Assembly: GCF_003260995.1 (NCBI RefSeq)
Contig: NZ_CP030040.1
Span: 3,147,176 to 3,211,175, forward strand
Reading direction: 5' to 3'
Length of the DNA stretch: 64,000 nt
Source of the DNA: Acetobacterium sp. KB-1
GTDB lineage: Bacteria > Bacillota > Clostridia > Eubacteriales > Eubacteriaceae
This document shows, piece by piece, positions 44,650 through 54,991 of the stretch (within the stretch, counting starts at the first letter, position 1; each line of letters opens with the position of its first letter). The notes beneath the pieces are model-generated. The model had not been told where the DNA came from. It saw only the letters and a program-made list of their open reading frames with translations, and searched no databases. The translations under genes were made by a program, and so were the position numbers.

Positions 44650-46080
44650 ATGTTACCAAAATTTGATGTCTTGACAGATGAACAAATTGATAAGATTCAT
44701 AAAAACAGCCTGAAAATTCTTCAGGAAATTGGTGTTGAATTCTCTTATGATCCAGCTATTGAAGTGTTTAAAAAACATGGTCAGCGGGTTGAAGGTCATC
44801 GGGTATTTTTAGATCCGGACTTTGTCGAGAACATGGTTGAAAAAGCACCCGCTCAATTTACCCTCCATGCCCGTAATCCCAAGCACAATTTAATTTGTGG
44901 TGGCAAAAACATTATGTATATGCCCGGTTATGGGGCACCCTTCGTCTATGATGCCGATGGCGGCAAACGGGATGCCACGATGGAAGATTACAACAATTTT
45001 GTTAAACTGGCCGGAGCCAGCAAAAACTTGCACATGACCGGCGGGACCGTGGTTGAACCAAGTGATGTTGAAGATGAGATCAGACATTTAAAAATGGCTT
45101 ATAGTCATATCATTAATTCAGATAAATGTTTTATGGGCAGTTCTTCTGGTTATGAACACGCCCGAGATTGCATTGAATTAACGGCAGTCCTCCATGGCGG
45201 TTTGGATGTGATTAAGGAAAAACCAGCCCTGATCTGCTTAGTTAACTCGGTGACGCCCCTTAAATATGATGACCGGATGCTTGGTGGATTAATGGCCTAT
45301 GCCGAAGCTGGACAGCCGATGGTAATTGCTTCACTGGTTATGGCAGGATCAACCGGTCCGGCAACGCTGGCTGGAGCCATGTCGCTTCAGAATGCGGAAG
45401 TACTGGCCGGGATTACCCTGACTCAGTGCATTAATCCGGGGACACCAGTGGTTTATGGCTCAACCTCGGCAGTAACCGATATGTCAACCGGATCGTTATC
45501 GATCGGAAATCCGGAGAATGCCTTGTTTACATCAGCCAGTGCCCAGTTCTCACGATTCTACGGCGTACCATGCCGAGGTGGCGGGGGCTTAACTGATGCT
45601 AAAACTGTTGATGCTCAGGCTGGTTATGAATCGATGATGGTTCTCTTTGCCGCCAGCACCACAGGAGTGAATTTCGTTCTGCATACAGCCGGAATTCTTC
45701 AATACTACATGGCGATGTCTTATGAAAAGTTTATGGTCGACGATGAAATCGCCGGGATGGTGCTACGTTACCTCAAAGGATTTGATACTGATAGTGATGA
45801 AAAAATGGCCTATGATGTGATTGAAACGGTTGGCCCAGGTGGTCACTTCCTGACGCAGAAACACACTCGTAAGAACTTTAAGACAGAATTTTTCAGACCT
45901 GCACTGAGTGACCGTCAATCCTTTGATGGCTGGTCAAAGGATTCGCTTGATACCAATCAACGGGCAAAATTAAAATGGCAGGAAGTTCTGGCCAGTTACA
46001 CTCCGCCTGAACTGGATCCGGTAATCAAAGAAAAAGTTGAAGCATTCATTGAAAAACGATCGAAAGAATTATTGAAATAA
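44650..46080 (+). CDS. mtgB: Non-pyrrolysine MttB-family betaine:corrinoid methyltransferase
   Basis: 476 aa, one uninterrupted frame without internal TAG, so it belongs to the MttB superfamily branch that lacks pyrrolysine. Characteristic segments are LPKFDVLTDEQIDKIHKNSLKILQEIG-type N terminus, MYMPGYGAPFVYD, TGGTVVEPSDVE, PGTPVVYGSTSAVTDM and the C-terminal VETVGPGGHFLTQKHTRKNF. Characterised relatives demethylate glycine betaine, and others use proline betaine, carnitine or butyrobetaine. Flanked by BCCT transporters and followed by its corrinoid protein 30 nt later. Glycine betaine is the most likely substrate, but not proven. Confidence 0.88.
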   Translation: MLPKFDVLTDEQIDKIHKNSLKILQEIGVEFSYDPAIEVFKKHGQRVEGHRVFLDPDFVENMVEKAPAQFTLHARNPKHNLICGGKNIMYMPGYGAPFVYDADGGKRDATMEDYNNFVKLAGASKNLHMTGGTVVEPSDVEDEIRHLKMAYSHIINSDKCFMGSSSGYEHARDCIELTAVLHGGLDVIKEKPALICLVNSVTPLKYDDRMLGGLMAYAEAGQPMVIASLVMAGSTGPATLAGAMSLQNAEVLAGITLTQCINPGTPVVYGSTSAVTDMSTGSLSIGNPENALFTSASAQFSRFYGVPCRGGGGLTDAKTVDAQAGYESMMVLFAASTTGVNFVLHTAGILQYYMAMSYEKFMVDDEIAGMVLRYLKGFDTDSDEKMAYDVIETVGPGGHFLTQKHTRKNFKTEFFRPALSDRQSFDGWSKDSLDTNQRAKLKWQEVLASYTPPELDPVIKEKVEAFIEKRSKELLK

Positions 46081-46110
46081 AAAATATTAAAAGAAAAAAG
46101 GAGAAAAATA

Positions 46111-46758
46111 ATGAACCCAATATTTGAAGAAATTAAAGATGCAATTGTCGATGGTGATGAGGATTTAGCAATTGAGCTGGCCGAAAAGGTTGTTGCCGAA
46201 AAAATCGATCCGGTTCAGGCGGTACAGCTTGGTTTTATTAAAGGAATTGAAGAAGTTGGGGCAGCGTGGACCAGTGGCGAAGCCTTTCTACCCGATGTAA
46301 TGATGGCCGCTGATGCCATGAAAGCGGGAATGGATGTGCTGGAAGATGTTCTGGCAGCAGGAGAAGGCGAAGGCGCTTATGAAGATAAGGGTAAGATTGT
46401 TCTTGGCACCGTCGAAGGGGATATCCACGATATCGGGAAAAATATTGTCGGCGCGCTATTAACCTCTGCTGGTTTTAAAGTCTATGATATCGGCATCGAT
46501 CAGAAGGCTGAAGACTTTGTAGCCAAAGCAGATGAGATTGGGGCTAAGATTATCGCTGCCAGCGCATTATTGACAACTACGATGAAGTCTCAAAAAGTAC
46601 TGGTCGAATATCTGGATCAAAAAGGCTTGCGTGATCAATATAAAATTATCATTGGTGGCGGACCAACCAGTGAAAAATGGGGTGAAGACATTGGTGCTGA
46701 TGGTTGGGCCGAAACAGCCGATGAAGCCGTGGAACTCTGCAAACAACTACTGGGATAG
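46111..46758 (+). CDS. mtgC: Corrinoid protein partner of MtgB
   Basis: 215 aa. Helical cap (residues ~1-90) and cobalamin-binding domain with the ligand motif GTVEGDIHDIGKNIVG near residue 107, then SALLTTTM and GGGPTSEKWGEDIGADGWA. It accepts the methyl group from MtgB and donates it to MtgA. It differs clearly from the two 209-aa corrinoid proteins elsewhere in the window (acidic VDGDEDLAIELAEKV start and longer linker). A hairpin about 40 nt after the stop may reduce read-through into the second transporter. Confidence 0.92.
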   Translation: MNPIFEEIKDAIVDGDEDLAIELAEKVVAEKIDPVQAVQLGFIKGIEEVGAAWTSGEAFLPDVMMAADAMKAGMDVLEDVLAAGEGEGAYEDKGKIVLGTVEGDIHDIGKNIVGALLTSAGFKVYDIGIDQKAEDFVAKADEIGAKIIAASALLTTTMKSQKVLVEYLDQKGLRDQYKIIIGGGPTSEKWGEDIGADGWAETADEAVELCKQLLG

Positions 46759-46794
46759 AAAAAAAGATGATACAATAAAGAATTATTACAGAAC

Positions 46795-46832
46795 AGGTGC
46801 CAGAATTTTATTAAAATTTTGGCGCCTTTCTA
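46795..46832 (+). terminator. Hairpin between mtgC and the second BCCT gene
   Basis: AGGtGCCAgAATTTT pairs with AAAATTtTGGCgCCT, followed by a T-rich TTTCTATC. The T run is short, so it could be a partial terminator or an RNA stabiliser. Confidence 0.55.
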
Positions 46833-46861
46833 TCATATAACGAAGTAGAAAGGAAGTGAAT

Positions 46862-48322
46862 ATGATGGTATTTTACATATCAATTGGTCTTATTCTGCTG
46901 TTTCTCATTTTTGGTTTTTTATTTCCGGAACAATTGCTGGAGATTACCAGTCAGATGTTTTCTTTTATCACCAATGATTTGGGCTGGCTTTATCTGGCAA
47001 CGGTTCTGGGAATCTTAATTTTTTCTCTTTATCTGGCGTTTGGCAGGTTTGGAAAAATTCGCCTGGGTAGTGATGATGATCGTCCCGAGTATTCGAATTT
47101 TTCCTGGTTTGCCATGCTCTTTAGTGCTGGTATGGGGATTGGGCTGGTTTTCTGGGGTGTTGCTGAACCGGTTTTTCATTATGCCGAACCGCCGATGGGG
47201 ATTGAACCGTCCTCTACTGAGTCAGCCATGATGGCTTTTCGCTATACTTTTTTACATTGGGGGCTTCACCCCTGGGCGATTTATGCTATCGTCGGATTGG
47301 CGCTGGCTTATGTTACCTTTCGAAAAAAAATGCCGTGTTTAATCAGTTCAACCCTCTACCCCCTGCTGGGTGAAAAGACCAAGGGGCCGATTGGACAGGG
47401 GATTGATATCCTGGCCTTGATTTTAACAGTAATTGGCGTTGCCACCTCCTTGGGGATGGGAGCCTTGCAAGTAAATGGTGGTTTAAATACCCTCTTTAAT
47501 GTTCCCAACTCAATCGGCAGCCAGGTTATTATTATCGCTGTTATTACGGTTTTATTTTTAATCTCCGCGGCAACCGGTATCGATAAAGGCATAAAAATAC
47601 TCAGCAACACCAATATTATTATTGCTGTGTTGCTGTTGCTGTTTTTATTTTTATTTGGTCCAACCGTTTTTATTCTCGACACCTTCTTTGTCAGTCTTAG
47701 CGGTTATATTCAGAACTTACTGCCAATGAGTTTGGCCTTATCACCGTTTGAAAAAGATCCCTGGGTTGGCGCATGGACGATTTTTTATTGGGCCTGGTGG
47801 CTTTCCTGGGGGCCGTTTGTGGGAACCTTTATTGCTCGAATATCGAAAGGCCGAACGGTGAAAGAATTTATTCTGGGTGTGATTATTCTGCCCGCCGTTT
47901 TTTGCTGTCTCTGGTTTACCGTTTTTGGCGGAACGGCCTTGTATTTCGAAATCTTTGTGGGTGTTGATATTGTTTCCCAGGTTATAAATGATATGACGGT
48001 GGGTTTGTTTGCCACCTTATCTTATTTGCCGATGGGGAAAATCGTCTCCTTTGTTGCAACGATACTGATTGTCACATTCTTTGTAACATCGGCAGATTCA
48101 GCAACTTTTGTCATCAGTATGTTCTCTCGAAACGGGGATTTGAATCCGGATACTAAAATTAAAATGATCTGGGGGACCTTGTTGTCATTAATGGCGATTG
48201 TACTGCTTTTTAGTGGTGGACTGGTCGCCATGAGAAATACCTCCATTATTATGGCACTGCCATTTTTAGGCATTATTATTTTAATGTGTGTGGCTATTTT
48301 TAAAGCGTTTAATAATGAATAG
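46862..48322 (+). CDS. BCCT-family betaine transporter, second copy
   Basis: 486 aa from ATG 46862, chosen because AGGA is seven nt upstream (GTG 46856 would be too close). Twelve hydrophobic segments and BCCT signatures (FWGVAEPVFHYAEPP, WAWWLSWGPFVGTFIARISKGR). It lacks the long C-terminal tail of the first copy. Placement at the end of the cluster suggests a second carrier of different affinity, or an exporter of the demethylated product such as dimethylglycine; both are inference. Confidence 0.9.
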   Translation: MMVFYISIGLILLFLIFGFLFPEQLLEITSQMFSFITNDLGWLYLATVLGILIFSLYLAFGRFGKIRLGSDDDRPEYSNFSWFAMLFSAGMGIGLVFWGVAEPVFHYAEPPMGIEPSSTESAMMAFRYTFLHWGLHPWAIYAIVGLALAYVTFRKKMPCLISSTLYPLLGEKTKGPIGQGIDILALILTVIGVATSLGMGALQVNGGLNTLFNVPNSIGSQVIIIAVITVLFLISAATGIDKGIKILSNTNIIIAVLLLLFLFLFGPTVFILDTFFVSLSGYIQNLLPMSLALSPFEKDPWVGAWTIFYWAWWLSWGPFVGTFIARISKGRTVKEFILGVIILPAVFCCLWFTVFGGTALYFEIFVGVDIVSQVINDMTVGLFATLSYLPMGKIVSFVATILIVTFFVTSADSATFVISMFSRNGDLNPDTKIKMIWGTLLSLMAIVLLFSGGLVAMRNTSIIMALPFLGIIILMCVAIFKAFNNE

Positions 48323-48482
48323 AAGATATAAAAGTTGACTTATTTAACGGGTAGAATAAGTGACTAAAGTTAATGAAGGACTTATCGTTTAGTTTAGCAA
48401 ATCGTTTTCGCTATGAGTGAAAGTACTGTTTAACAACTTCGACTAGAAGTTTGTCTTTTATAAAAAATTTAACATAAATGCA

Positions 48483-48512
48483 TTGCTGATAAGAACTACC
48501 ATAATATATAAT
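48483..48512 (+). promoter_or_regulatory. Promoter-like sequence upstream of the chemoreceptor
   Basis: TTGCTG, 18-nt spacer, TATAAT, about 45 nt before the start codon. The -10 is perfect and the -35 is weak. Confidence 0.5.
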
Positions 48513-48560
48513 GAGTGAAATAAATTTAGAGTCATCGAAGCAAAAGAAAGAGGTTGAGGT

Positions 48561-51500
48561 TTGAAAGGGAATAAAAGTCATTTGAGAAAATCAAAGTCTA
48601 TTCGGACAAGGCTGTTAATTGTACCACTGATTTGCGTACTGGCAGGGGTCTTTTTAATTGGTGCAATATCTTCGTATTTGACCAGAGACAGCTTGTTGGC
48701 TGAAATGAGAGAGAATGGATTTTCATCATCGCAGCGTTTTGTTGATCGAATTGAAGACAATACTGAAGCCGTTAAAACCATGAATGAAATGCTAGAAACC
48801 CAGATTCGCAGTGTCGGAAATATCATTTTTGCCAATCGGGACCGGGTCAACGATGAATATTTAACACAGTTGTCGGAACAAACCGGAATTAATCCCATTT
48901 ATCTGTATAATCCGACAGGAACTATTTTTAATGCCGCTTACGGTGAATATATGGGATGGACAGTCCCCGCCGATCACCCCATTCATGATTTTATGGTCAG
49001 CGGGGCAACAGAACTGATGGAAGAAATCCGAGCTGACAGTGAAACCGGTAATCTGTTTAAATATGGTTATGTGCGAAATAGTAGCGGTGAATTTATTCAA
49101 GCTGGAGTATCGGCTGATCGGGTGCTGGAATTAACTGAAAAATTCGGGTATCAGGCCTTGATTGATGAATTGGTGTCGGACGAGAGCATTGTTTATGCGA
49201 GCTTTATTGACAGAGATTTGATCGGCGTGGCGGATAACAACAAGGATGACATTGGCGAAAGTTATCAGGACGATGAGACCATAAAAAAGGTCGCGCTTGA
49301 TGGTGAAATGAGTGCCAAAGAGTTTTTTGATGAAGTGGAAAATGCCAACGTTTATGATGTCTTATATCCCGTTGTGATCAATGGGGAACTCGAAGGGGCT
49401 TTGAATATAGGCTATTCGATGAATAATGTTCAAGCCGCAATCACAAAAAATATTATGCTCATTGCTCTGGCGGGATTGTTTGTTTTTCTCATTTTGGGAG
49501 TAATCTTATATAAACTGTCAACGTCAATCACCAAACCCATTGCCAGTGTGAACCATATGATCAAAGAGATGGGAAAAGGTCATCTGGGCATTCGCCTAAA
49601 CATGGATGCACAAGACGAGATTGGTGAAATGGCCATGACCATGGATACCTTTGCTGATGAACTTCAGAATGTTGTCATTGGCACGATGAATCAGATTTCT
49701 TCGGGTGATGTTTCAGCCGATATTGAAGAAAAAGACGAATTGGACGAAATTACCCCGGCCTTAAAACACACCATCAAAACCATCCGCGGCTTAATTGAGG
49801 AAGCAACCCGCCTGTCTCAAGCTGCTGTGGCCGGTAAGCTCGAGACAAGAGGTAATACAAAGGCTTTTGAAGGTGGTTTTAAAGATATTGTTGAAGGCGT
49901 CAATGCCACGCTTGATGCTGTGGTTGGACCGATCAATACGGCAGCGGAATATGTGGATCGGATTGGAAAAGGAGAAATTCCGGAAAAAATTACGCAAACT
50001 TATGCCGGCGACTTTGATAAACTCAAGCTAAGTATCAACGCCTGTATTGATGGCTTGGGGGCCCTGAAAGAAGGGAATCGCGTGTTGTCATTAATGAGTC
50101 AGAATGACTTAAGTCAGAGTATTGATACGCACTATCTGGGGATTTATGGAGAAATAGGCGAAGGGATTAATGCGGTTCACGGACAGCTGGTAAAAATTGT
50201 CAATATTGCGAATCATATTGAAGACGGCGAACTCAGTGACCTAAGAGAATTAAAATCCATTGGTAAACGAAGCGACAATGATACCCTGATTCCGAGCTTG
50301 ATTGGTATGATGGAAAATATTGTTTTGCTGGTGGAAGAAACCCAAAAAATGACTGCTACGGCAGTCAAGGGGGATTTGCGTTTCAGAGGTGATCAAACAC
50401 GCTTTACCGGGGAGTATGCAAAAGTCATTGAAGGATTCAACGAGACGTTGGATGCTGTAATTCGTCCAATCAGCGAAGCGTCAGAAACGCTAAAAGAGCT
50501 GGCGGCAGGCAATTTAAATACATCAATGCGCGGCGATTATCAGGGGGATCATGCCATTATTAAAGAAGATATGAACCAGACCATTGTTAATTTAAAGCGT
50601 TACGTCAATGAAATTACTTGTACCCTTGAAGAAATAAGCCGGGGAAACTTAGATCAAGAAATAACCTCTGTTTATACCGGCGACTTTCTGGCTATAAAAG
50701 AAGCGTTAAATGGTATTAGTTCCAGTCTAAGTACAACCATGACGGATATTGATGTGGCCGCAGCGCATGTAGAAATTGGTGCCAGACAGATTTCAGATGG
50801 GGGTCAGGCACTGGCTCAGGGAACCACTGAGCAGGCCAGCTCAATTCAGGAATTGACCGCTTCCATTGAAGAAGTAGCTGGTGAAACCAAGCAGAATGCC
50901 ATCCGAGCGAGCGACGCCAATGAGCTGGCAGTAAGAGTCCGAAAAAATGCCGAAGTTGGTAATGGGCAAATGGCAAAAATGATTTCAGCGATGGGGGACA
51001 TTGATGAATCGTCCAGTAATATTTCTAAAATTATTAAGGTCATCGATGATATCGCCTTCCAGACAAACATTCTGGCGTTAAATGCTGCGGTTGAAGCAGC
51101 CCGGGCCGGGCAGCATGGCAAAGGTTTTGCTGTCGTTGCTGAAGAAGTTAGAAGCCTGGCAGCACGGAGTGCCGAAGCCGCCAAAGAAACGACTGGACTC
51201 ATTGAAGGATCGATCGAAAAGGTTGGAGTCGGGACGAAAATTGCCGATCAAACAGCAGAAAGTTTAAAAGAAATATTAGACGAAATTGAAAAGGTGACCA
51301 GTTTGGTGGGGAACATTGCCAGAGCTTCCAACGATCAGGCCGCCGAAATTGCCCAGATTACCCAGGGCATTGAGCAGGTTTCCGAGGTGGTTCAAACGAA
51401 TTCAGCGACTGCCGAAGAAAGTGCTGCATCCAGTGAAGAATTATCGGGGCAGGCAGAAATGCTTAAGGTGATGGTCGGAGCCTTTAAGCTTAAGGATCAA

Positions 51501-51605
51501 ACCAAGCAGAGAAATGAGAGCTACCTTGACAAGACTGATGATAAAAAAGAGGCGCGATCGCAGCCAAAGATTGTTTTAGACGACTTGGAACTTGATAAAT
51601 ACTAG
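48561..51605 (+). CDS. Methyl-accepting chemotaxis protein with extended HAMP array
   Basis: 1014 aa, unusually long, starting with TTG 48561 seven nt after GAGG. Membrane segments are at about residues 17-40 and 297-320, enclosing a Cache-like ligand domain (~250 residues). After a HAMP domain (~320-375) come further HAMP-like repeats to ~720 (repeats of the form [22 protein letters not shown] and [21 protein letters not shown]). The signalling domain has [22 protein letters not shown]-type hairpin tip near 860. It lies directly downstream of the betaine cluster, so it may sense betaines, but it has its own promoter. Confidence 0.9.
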   Translation: MKGNKSHLRKSKSIRTRLLIVPLICVLAGVFLIGAISSYLTRDSLLAEMRENGFSSSQRFVDRIEDNTEAVKTMNEMLETQIRSVGNIIFANRDRVNDEYLTQLSEQTGINPIYLYNPTGTIFNAAYGEYMGWTVPADHPIHDFMVSGATELMEEIRADSETGNLFKYGYVRNSSGEFIQAGVSADRVLELTEKFGYQALIDELVSDESIVYASFIDRDLIGVADNNKDDIGESYQDDETIKKVALDGEMSAKEFFDEVENANVYDVLYPVVINGELEGALNIGYSMNNVQAAITKNIMLIALAGLFVFLILGVILYKLSTSITKPIASVNHMIKEMGKGHLGIRLNMDAQDEIGEMAMTMDTFADELQNVVIGTMNQISSGDVSADIEEKDELDEITPALKHTIKTIRGLIEEATRLSQAAVAGKLETRGNTKAFEGGFKDIVEGVNATLDAVVGPINTAAEYVDRIGKGEIPEKITQTYAGDFDKLKLSINACIDGLGALKEGNRVLSLMSQNDLSQSIDTHYLGIYGEIGEGINAVHGQLVKIVNIANHIEDGELSDLRELKSIGKRSDNDTLIPSLIGMMENIVLLVEETQKMTATAVKGDLRFRGDQTRFTGEYAKVIEGFNETLDAVIRPISEASETLKELAAGNLNTSMRGDYQGDHAIIKEDMNQTIVNLKRYVNEITCTLEEISRGNLDQEITSVYTGDFLAIKEALNGISSSLSTTMTDIDVAAAHVEIGARQISDGGQALAQGTTEQASSIQELTASIEEVAGETKQNAIRASDANELAVRVRKNAEVGNGQMAKMISAMGDIDESSSNISKIIKVIDDIAFQTNILALNAAVEAARAGQHGKGFAVVAEEVRSLAARSAEAAKETTGLIEGSIEKVGVGTKIADQTAESLKEILDEIEKVTSLVGNIARASNDQAAEIAQITQGIEQVSEVVQTNSATAEESAASSEELSGQAEMLKVMVGAFKLKDQTKQRNESYLDKTDDKKEARSQPKIVLDDLELDKY

Positions 51606-51699
51606 AAACTAAAGTAGTCAATTGAAGAAGGCGATCAATCAAAGAGTACGCTTTTACGATACGAGTCAAGTATGTGTGTAGCATCTAGGTCGATAAAAA

Positions 51700-51732
51700 A
51701 CAGAGACTATCCCTACAAGGGATAGTCTCTGT
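51700..51732 (-). terminator. Terminator of the PH/SHOCT gene
   Basis: Perfect 15-bp stem ACAGAGACTATCCCT / AGGGATAGTCTCTGT with a 3-nt loop; a T run follows on the minus strand. Confidence 0.88.
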
Positions 51733-51739
51733 TCAGGCT

Positions 51740-51785
51740 GTCAAAAAAGATAACCGGCAATTGGTCGGTGCGGTAGTTTATTAAC
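51740..51785. repeat. Short dispersed repeat, copy 1
   Basis: CAATTGGTCGGT-gcg-GTAGTTTATT. An inverted near-copy (AATAAACTACCGACCAATTG) lies at about 56710-56730. Each lies close to a terminator in the 3' region of a minus-strand gene. Confidence 0.45.
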
Positions 51786-51797
51786 AACCTCCGCTGT

Positions 51798-53018
51798 TTA
51801 TAATTTGGCCAGGAGTTGTTCTTTCTTCTGGTTGAATTCTTCCTCACTGATAATGCCCTTTTCTTTTAGAACCGCTAATTTTTCGATCAGCGCAATCGGA
51901 TCTTCTTGAGCCGGTGGAGTGGCTTGAGGGACAGTTTCAAAGGCTTCAGAAGCGGACGAATCGGGAGCATCCGGGGTAACTTCAGCCGGCTTGTAGGTGT
52001 TATAAATCGCTTTAAGCCGCTCGGCTTCGCCAGCATAGAGGATGCTGATGGTTTCGATCGCATCGGCTGTTTTTATTTCAGTATCATTGGGGTTCATCCC
52101 CAGGGTGAGTGATAAATCCAGAAAAGAAACCGTGCTCAGTTGGGTGGTCAGAGACAAAATCTGGTCATAAGGAAAACTTTTTTTCGTCTCTAAATCGCGG
52201 TCATAGAGCACAATTTTGCGATTCGTACAGGTGATGAACTTTTTGGAAACCAGGCTACCCATCCCCCAGGCAAAATAGACCAGTTTTTCGTCGGGTTCTA
52301 GAAAGCTTTTAACAATTTCCAGGGTGGTGGGATCCAGTTTGGAAGCAATGAAAGCATCAACCTGGGCATCATCAATGACAAAATCATTGTTTTTCAGACG
52401 CCCGAGATATTCAGTCAAAGTGATGATGTCGATGGATTTGATTTCTTCGGCCGGGGTGGTGATCAGGGTGATGGCGTTAACAAGGAGGCTGCAGTGGGCA
52501 TCGCCCTTATTAATGGTGATGCAAAAGAGCTTTTCACGGGGAATGGAGCCTATCGCAAAAAATGACGGGTTTTCCGGGAAAAGAATTTTAAAATAAAGAT
52601 GACTGGTGGTGAGTAGGATTATCTGACCTTTGGAATCTTTGAATTGAAATAAGAACTGTTCCTGCATGGAATAGGTTGGAAAATTTTTTAAGACATTTTT
52701 CAAAGCTTTTTCGTCATTGGGGTACATCTCAATTTTGGTTGCAACGGGGCTGTTGGCAGGTAGCAAGAGTTTATCAGAGAAATTTCTGGTAAACATCGTG
52801 ACCTCATCATCCCCGGCATTGATCAGTGGGCTGGCAGGAGCCTCCACCGGATTAAGCAGCTGCTCGACCAGGGTATCGGTATAGGTTTTGATTCGCTGAT
52901 CCATTTCAGCTCTTAACCGTTCCTGTTCTTCTTTTTTAAGAGCTAAATCTGCTTGAATTGAATCAATACTTTCCTTGGCCAGATCGGTAACATCTTTAAA
53001 TAGATCTTTTAGTCCCAT
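51798..53018 (-). CDS. PH-domain and SHOCT-domain protein
   Basis: 406 aa, soluble. The N-terminal ~45 residues are a charged coiled coil (ALKKEEQERLRAEMDQRIKTYTD). Two bacterial PH-like segments follow (around 80-190 and around 240-330; the second has FAWGMGSLVSKKFITCTNRKIVLYDRD-type strands). After a Pro/Ala/Ser linker the C terminus is a SHOCT domain (LAVLKEKGIISEEEFNQKKEQLL), a short helical hairpin for oligomerisation. Such proteins are common in Firmicutes, with unknown function. AAAGGAG upstream of the ATG. Monocistronic. Confidence 0.82.
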   Translation of the reverse strand: MGLKDLFKDVTDLAKESIDSIQADLALKKEEQERLRAEMDQRIKTYTDTLVEQLLNPVEAPASPLINAGDDEVTMFTRNFSDKLLLPANSPVATKIEMYPNDEKALKNVLKNFPTYSMQEQFLFQFKDSKGQIILLTTSHLYFKILFPENPSFFAIGSIPREKLFCITINKGDAHCSLLVNAITLITTPAEEIKSIDIITLTEYLGRLKNNDFVIDDAQVDAFIASKLDPTTLEIVKSFLEPDEKLVYFAWGMGSLVSKKFITCTNRKIVLYDRDLETKKSFPYDQILSLTTQLSTVSFLDLSLTLGMNPNDTEIKTADAIETISILYAGEAERLKAIYNTYKPAEVTPDAPDSSASEAFETVPQATPPAQEDPIALIEKLAVLKEKGIISEEEFNQKKEQLLAKL

Positions 53019-53102
53019 GATTGGTCTCCTTTTGATTGATGAATTACTTTTTGATTAATTATTTTCATTTTACCTAAGGATGAGTAAAATAGCAAATTAA
53101 AA

Positions 53103-53145
53103 CAGCCGCCTGAATCGATCTTTAAGATTAATTCAGACGGCTGAA
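53103..53145 (-). terminator. Terminator of the orphan FMN glutamate-synthase-like gene
   Basis: CAGCCGcCTGAAT pairs with ATTCAGaCGGCTG around a shorter ATCTTTAAGAT hairpin; TTTTAATTT follows on the minus strand. Confidence 0.82.
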
Positions 53146-53166
53146 AAAATATTTAGTTAAGGAGGA

Positions 53167-54759
53167 CTAGCCTTTTAAAATAGAAAGTGCTTCTTCCCGG
53201 CCGCATTCCATCAGGTAAGGAATTCTGGTGACTTTAGCACATTCTTCAGTTAACGACATCAGTTCGTTGCGGGTGATGCTTTCAGTACTAAAACATCGGG
53301 CACCGGCCATTAATTGTTGTAAGCCAACCCGGATTTTGTCGGAGTAGCTGTAAATACCAATAGCCCCCAAGGGGATATTTTTAATTTCTTTGGCTCCAAC
53401 GATGTCTTTGACCGCTTCGTAACAGACAAAAATTTCTTCTGGTGTGGAACCGAATTCGCTAACGGTTTTGGGCAGCTTATTTTCTTTGATCCATTGGTCA
53501 ATGTTTTTACCAACCATCCCAGGAATCATCAGGGCACGGCCCATACAAACCGCTTTGACATAGGGTGCACCGAGGGCTAAGGCTTTGAAAACCCCGTCTT
53601 CACTACTGAATCCGCCGGCAAAGGCCAGGTCAGGAACGCGCTCGCCCTGGGATTCCAGAATCTGGGCAAATTCAACGGCTGCTGAATGCAGGTAAATGGA
53701 AGGCATCCCCCATTCTTCCATCATTCGCCAGGGACTCATGCCGGTTCCGCCGGGGGCACCATCAATGGTCAACAGGTCGATCTTAGCTTTTGAACACCAT
53801 TTCATGGCCATTGCCAGTTCTCTTAAGCCATAGGCACCGGTTTTTAAGGTGATTCGTTTATAACCTAAGGCTCGTAAACGCTCAACTTCAGCCATAAAGC
53901 TTTCTTCACTGATAAAACCAAGACGACTGTGACGTTCAAATTCTTTAATGGCACCATCGTTAAAAGCGGCTTGAATAACTGGATCCATCGGGTCCGGGGT
54001 GACGATGTAGCCACGTTTTTGCAGTTCCATGGCTCGTTCGATGGTATTAACTTTGATTTCGCCACCGATACATTTAGCACCCTGGCCCCATTTCAGCTCA
54101 ATGGTTTCAATGTTGTGTTTGTTGATGATGTATTCGGCCACGCCTAAACGAGTATCTTCAACATTCATTTGAATGAGAATTTCGCCCTTGCCGGAGTGAT
54201 ATCGTTTATAGGCTTCAATGCGGCGGTCCATGTCAGGAGCCTCAATAACCATATTGTTTTTGTTAAGAACCAGTCGGGGGTCAATCCCACAGACGTTTTC
54301 ACCACAAACAATGGTAACACCAGAAATAGCGGCACCAACGGCGAAATGATCCCAGTTTTTGCGGGCGATTTCGGTGGAACCTAAAGCACCTGTAAAAATC
54401 GGAACAGCCATGGTCACTTTGCTATCCCAGCCATAGGCGCATTCGGTGCTGACATTTGGAAAACGGGCATTGTCAGGTGTGCCCACTTCGCCGTTAGGTA
54501 AACCTTTTGCACCGAGGGCATAACCCTGAATATTTAAATGAGAATAATCGACCGGATAATCCTTGTCACCACCGGCGGTTACATCACCGAAGGGACCTGG
54601 ATAAATCAGTTCCCGGCCTCTGAAAGTGGCTTTGAAAACTTCACAATTACCCCGACATCCATCCACACAGCGTGAACAGATTCCAGAACAGGGTACAACA
54701 CTTTTGGAACGGTTGAAAGTTTCGGTGGCATCGTTGCCATTGGGTCTTTGAAGATTCAT
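53167..54759 (-). CDS. Orphan FMN-binding glutamate synthase-like protein with N-terminal cysteine cluster
   Basis: 530 aa from ATG 54759, preceded by a GGGGG site about 7 nt upstream. Near the N terminus is a dense cysteine motif, C-x3-C-x2-C-x3-C-x3-C (around CSGICSRCVDGCRGNC), likely an Fe-S site. The rest follows the archaeal-type GltB FMN domain (VAIPIFTGALGS-like start, GEILIQMNVEDTR, KWGQGAKCIGGEI, TLKTGAYGLRELAMA, DGAPGGTGMSPWRMMEEWG). It has no amidotransferase domain and no neighbouring partner genes, unlike the split set at nt 1-1832. The real donor of nitrogen, and whether it makes glutamate at all, are unknown. Confidence 0.85.
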   Translation of the reverse strand: MNLQRPNGNDATETFNRSKSVVPCSGICSRCVDGCRGNCEVFKATFRGRELIYPGPFGDVTAGGDKDYPVDYSHLNIQGYALGAKGLPNGEVGTPDNARFPNVSTECAYGWDSKVTMAVPIFTGALGSTEIARKNWDHFAVGAAISGVTIVCGENVCGIDPRLVLNKNNMVIEAPDMDRRIEAYKRYHSGKGEILIQMNVEDTRLGVAEYIINKHNIETIELKWGQGAKCIGGEIKVNTIERAMELQKRGYIVTPDPMDPVIQAAFNDGAIKEFERHSRLGFISEESFMAEVERLRALGYKRITLKTGAYGLRELAMAMKWCSKAKIDLLTIDGAPGGTGMSPWRMMEEWGMPSIYLHSAAVEFAQILESQGERVPDLAFAGGFSSEDGVFKALALGAPYVKAVCMGRALMIPGMVGKNIDQWIKENKLPKTVSEFGSTPEEIFVCYEAVKDIVGAKEIKNIPLGAIGIYSYSDKIRVGLQQLMAGARCFSTESITRNELMSLTEECAKVTRIPYLMECGREEALSILKG

Positions 54760-54991
54760 TAATTTTCCCCCTTGAAAATTTTGGTTTTGTAAAACATGTA
54801 AATTTCTGTTGATAATTTGCACCTTTGAAAATTATCAATTTATCCTTATTCAGGACAAAAAACTTACTTTATCATTATAAATCAAATAAGAAGATTGTCA
54901 ATAGAACCCCAATCTGAGCAAAGCAAAACGGATACAGTGACTTGATTATATTGTGTTGTTGTAGTAACGACAAAGATAAAAAAAAACAACC

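Noticed and set aside
44650-46080. Pyrrolysine-containing trimethylamine methyltransferase
   Set aside because: The frame is uninterrupted and has no in-frame TAG, and no pyl genes are present in the window.
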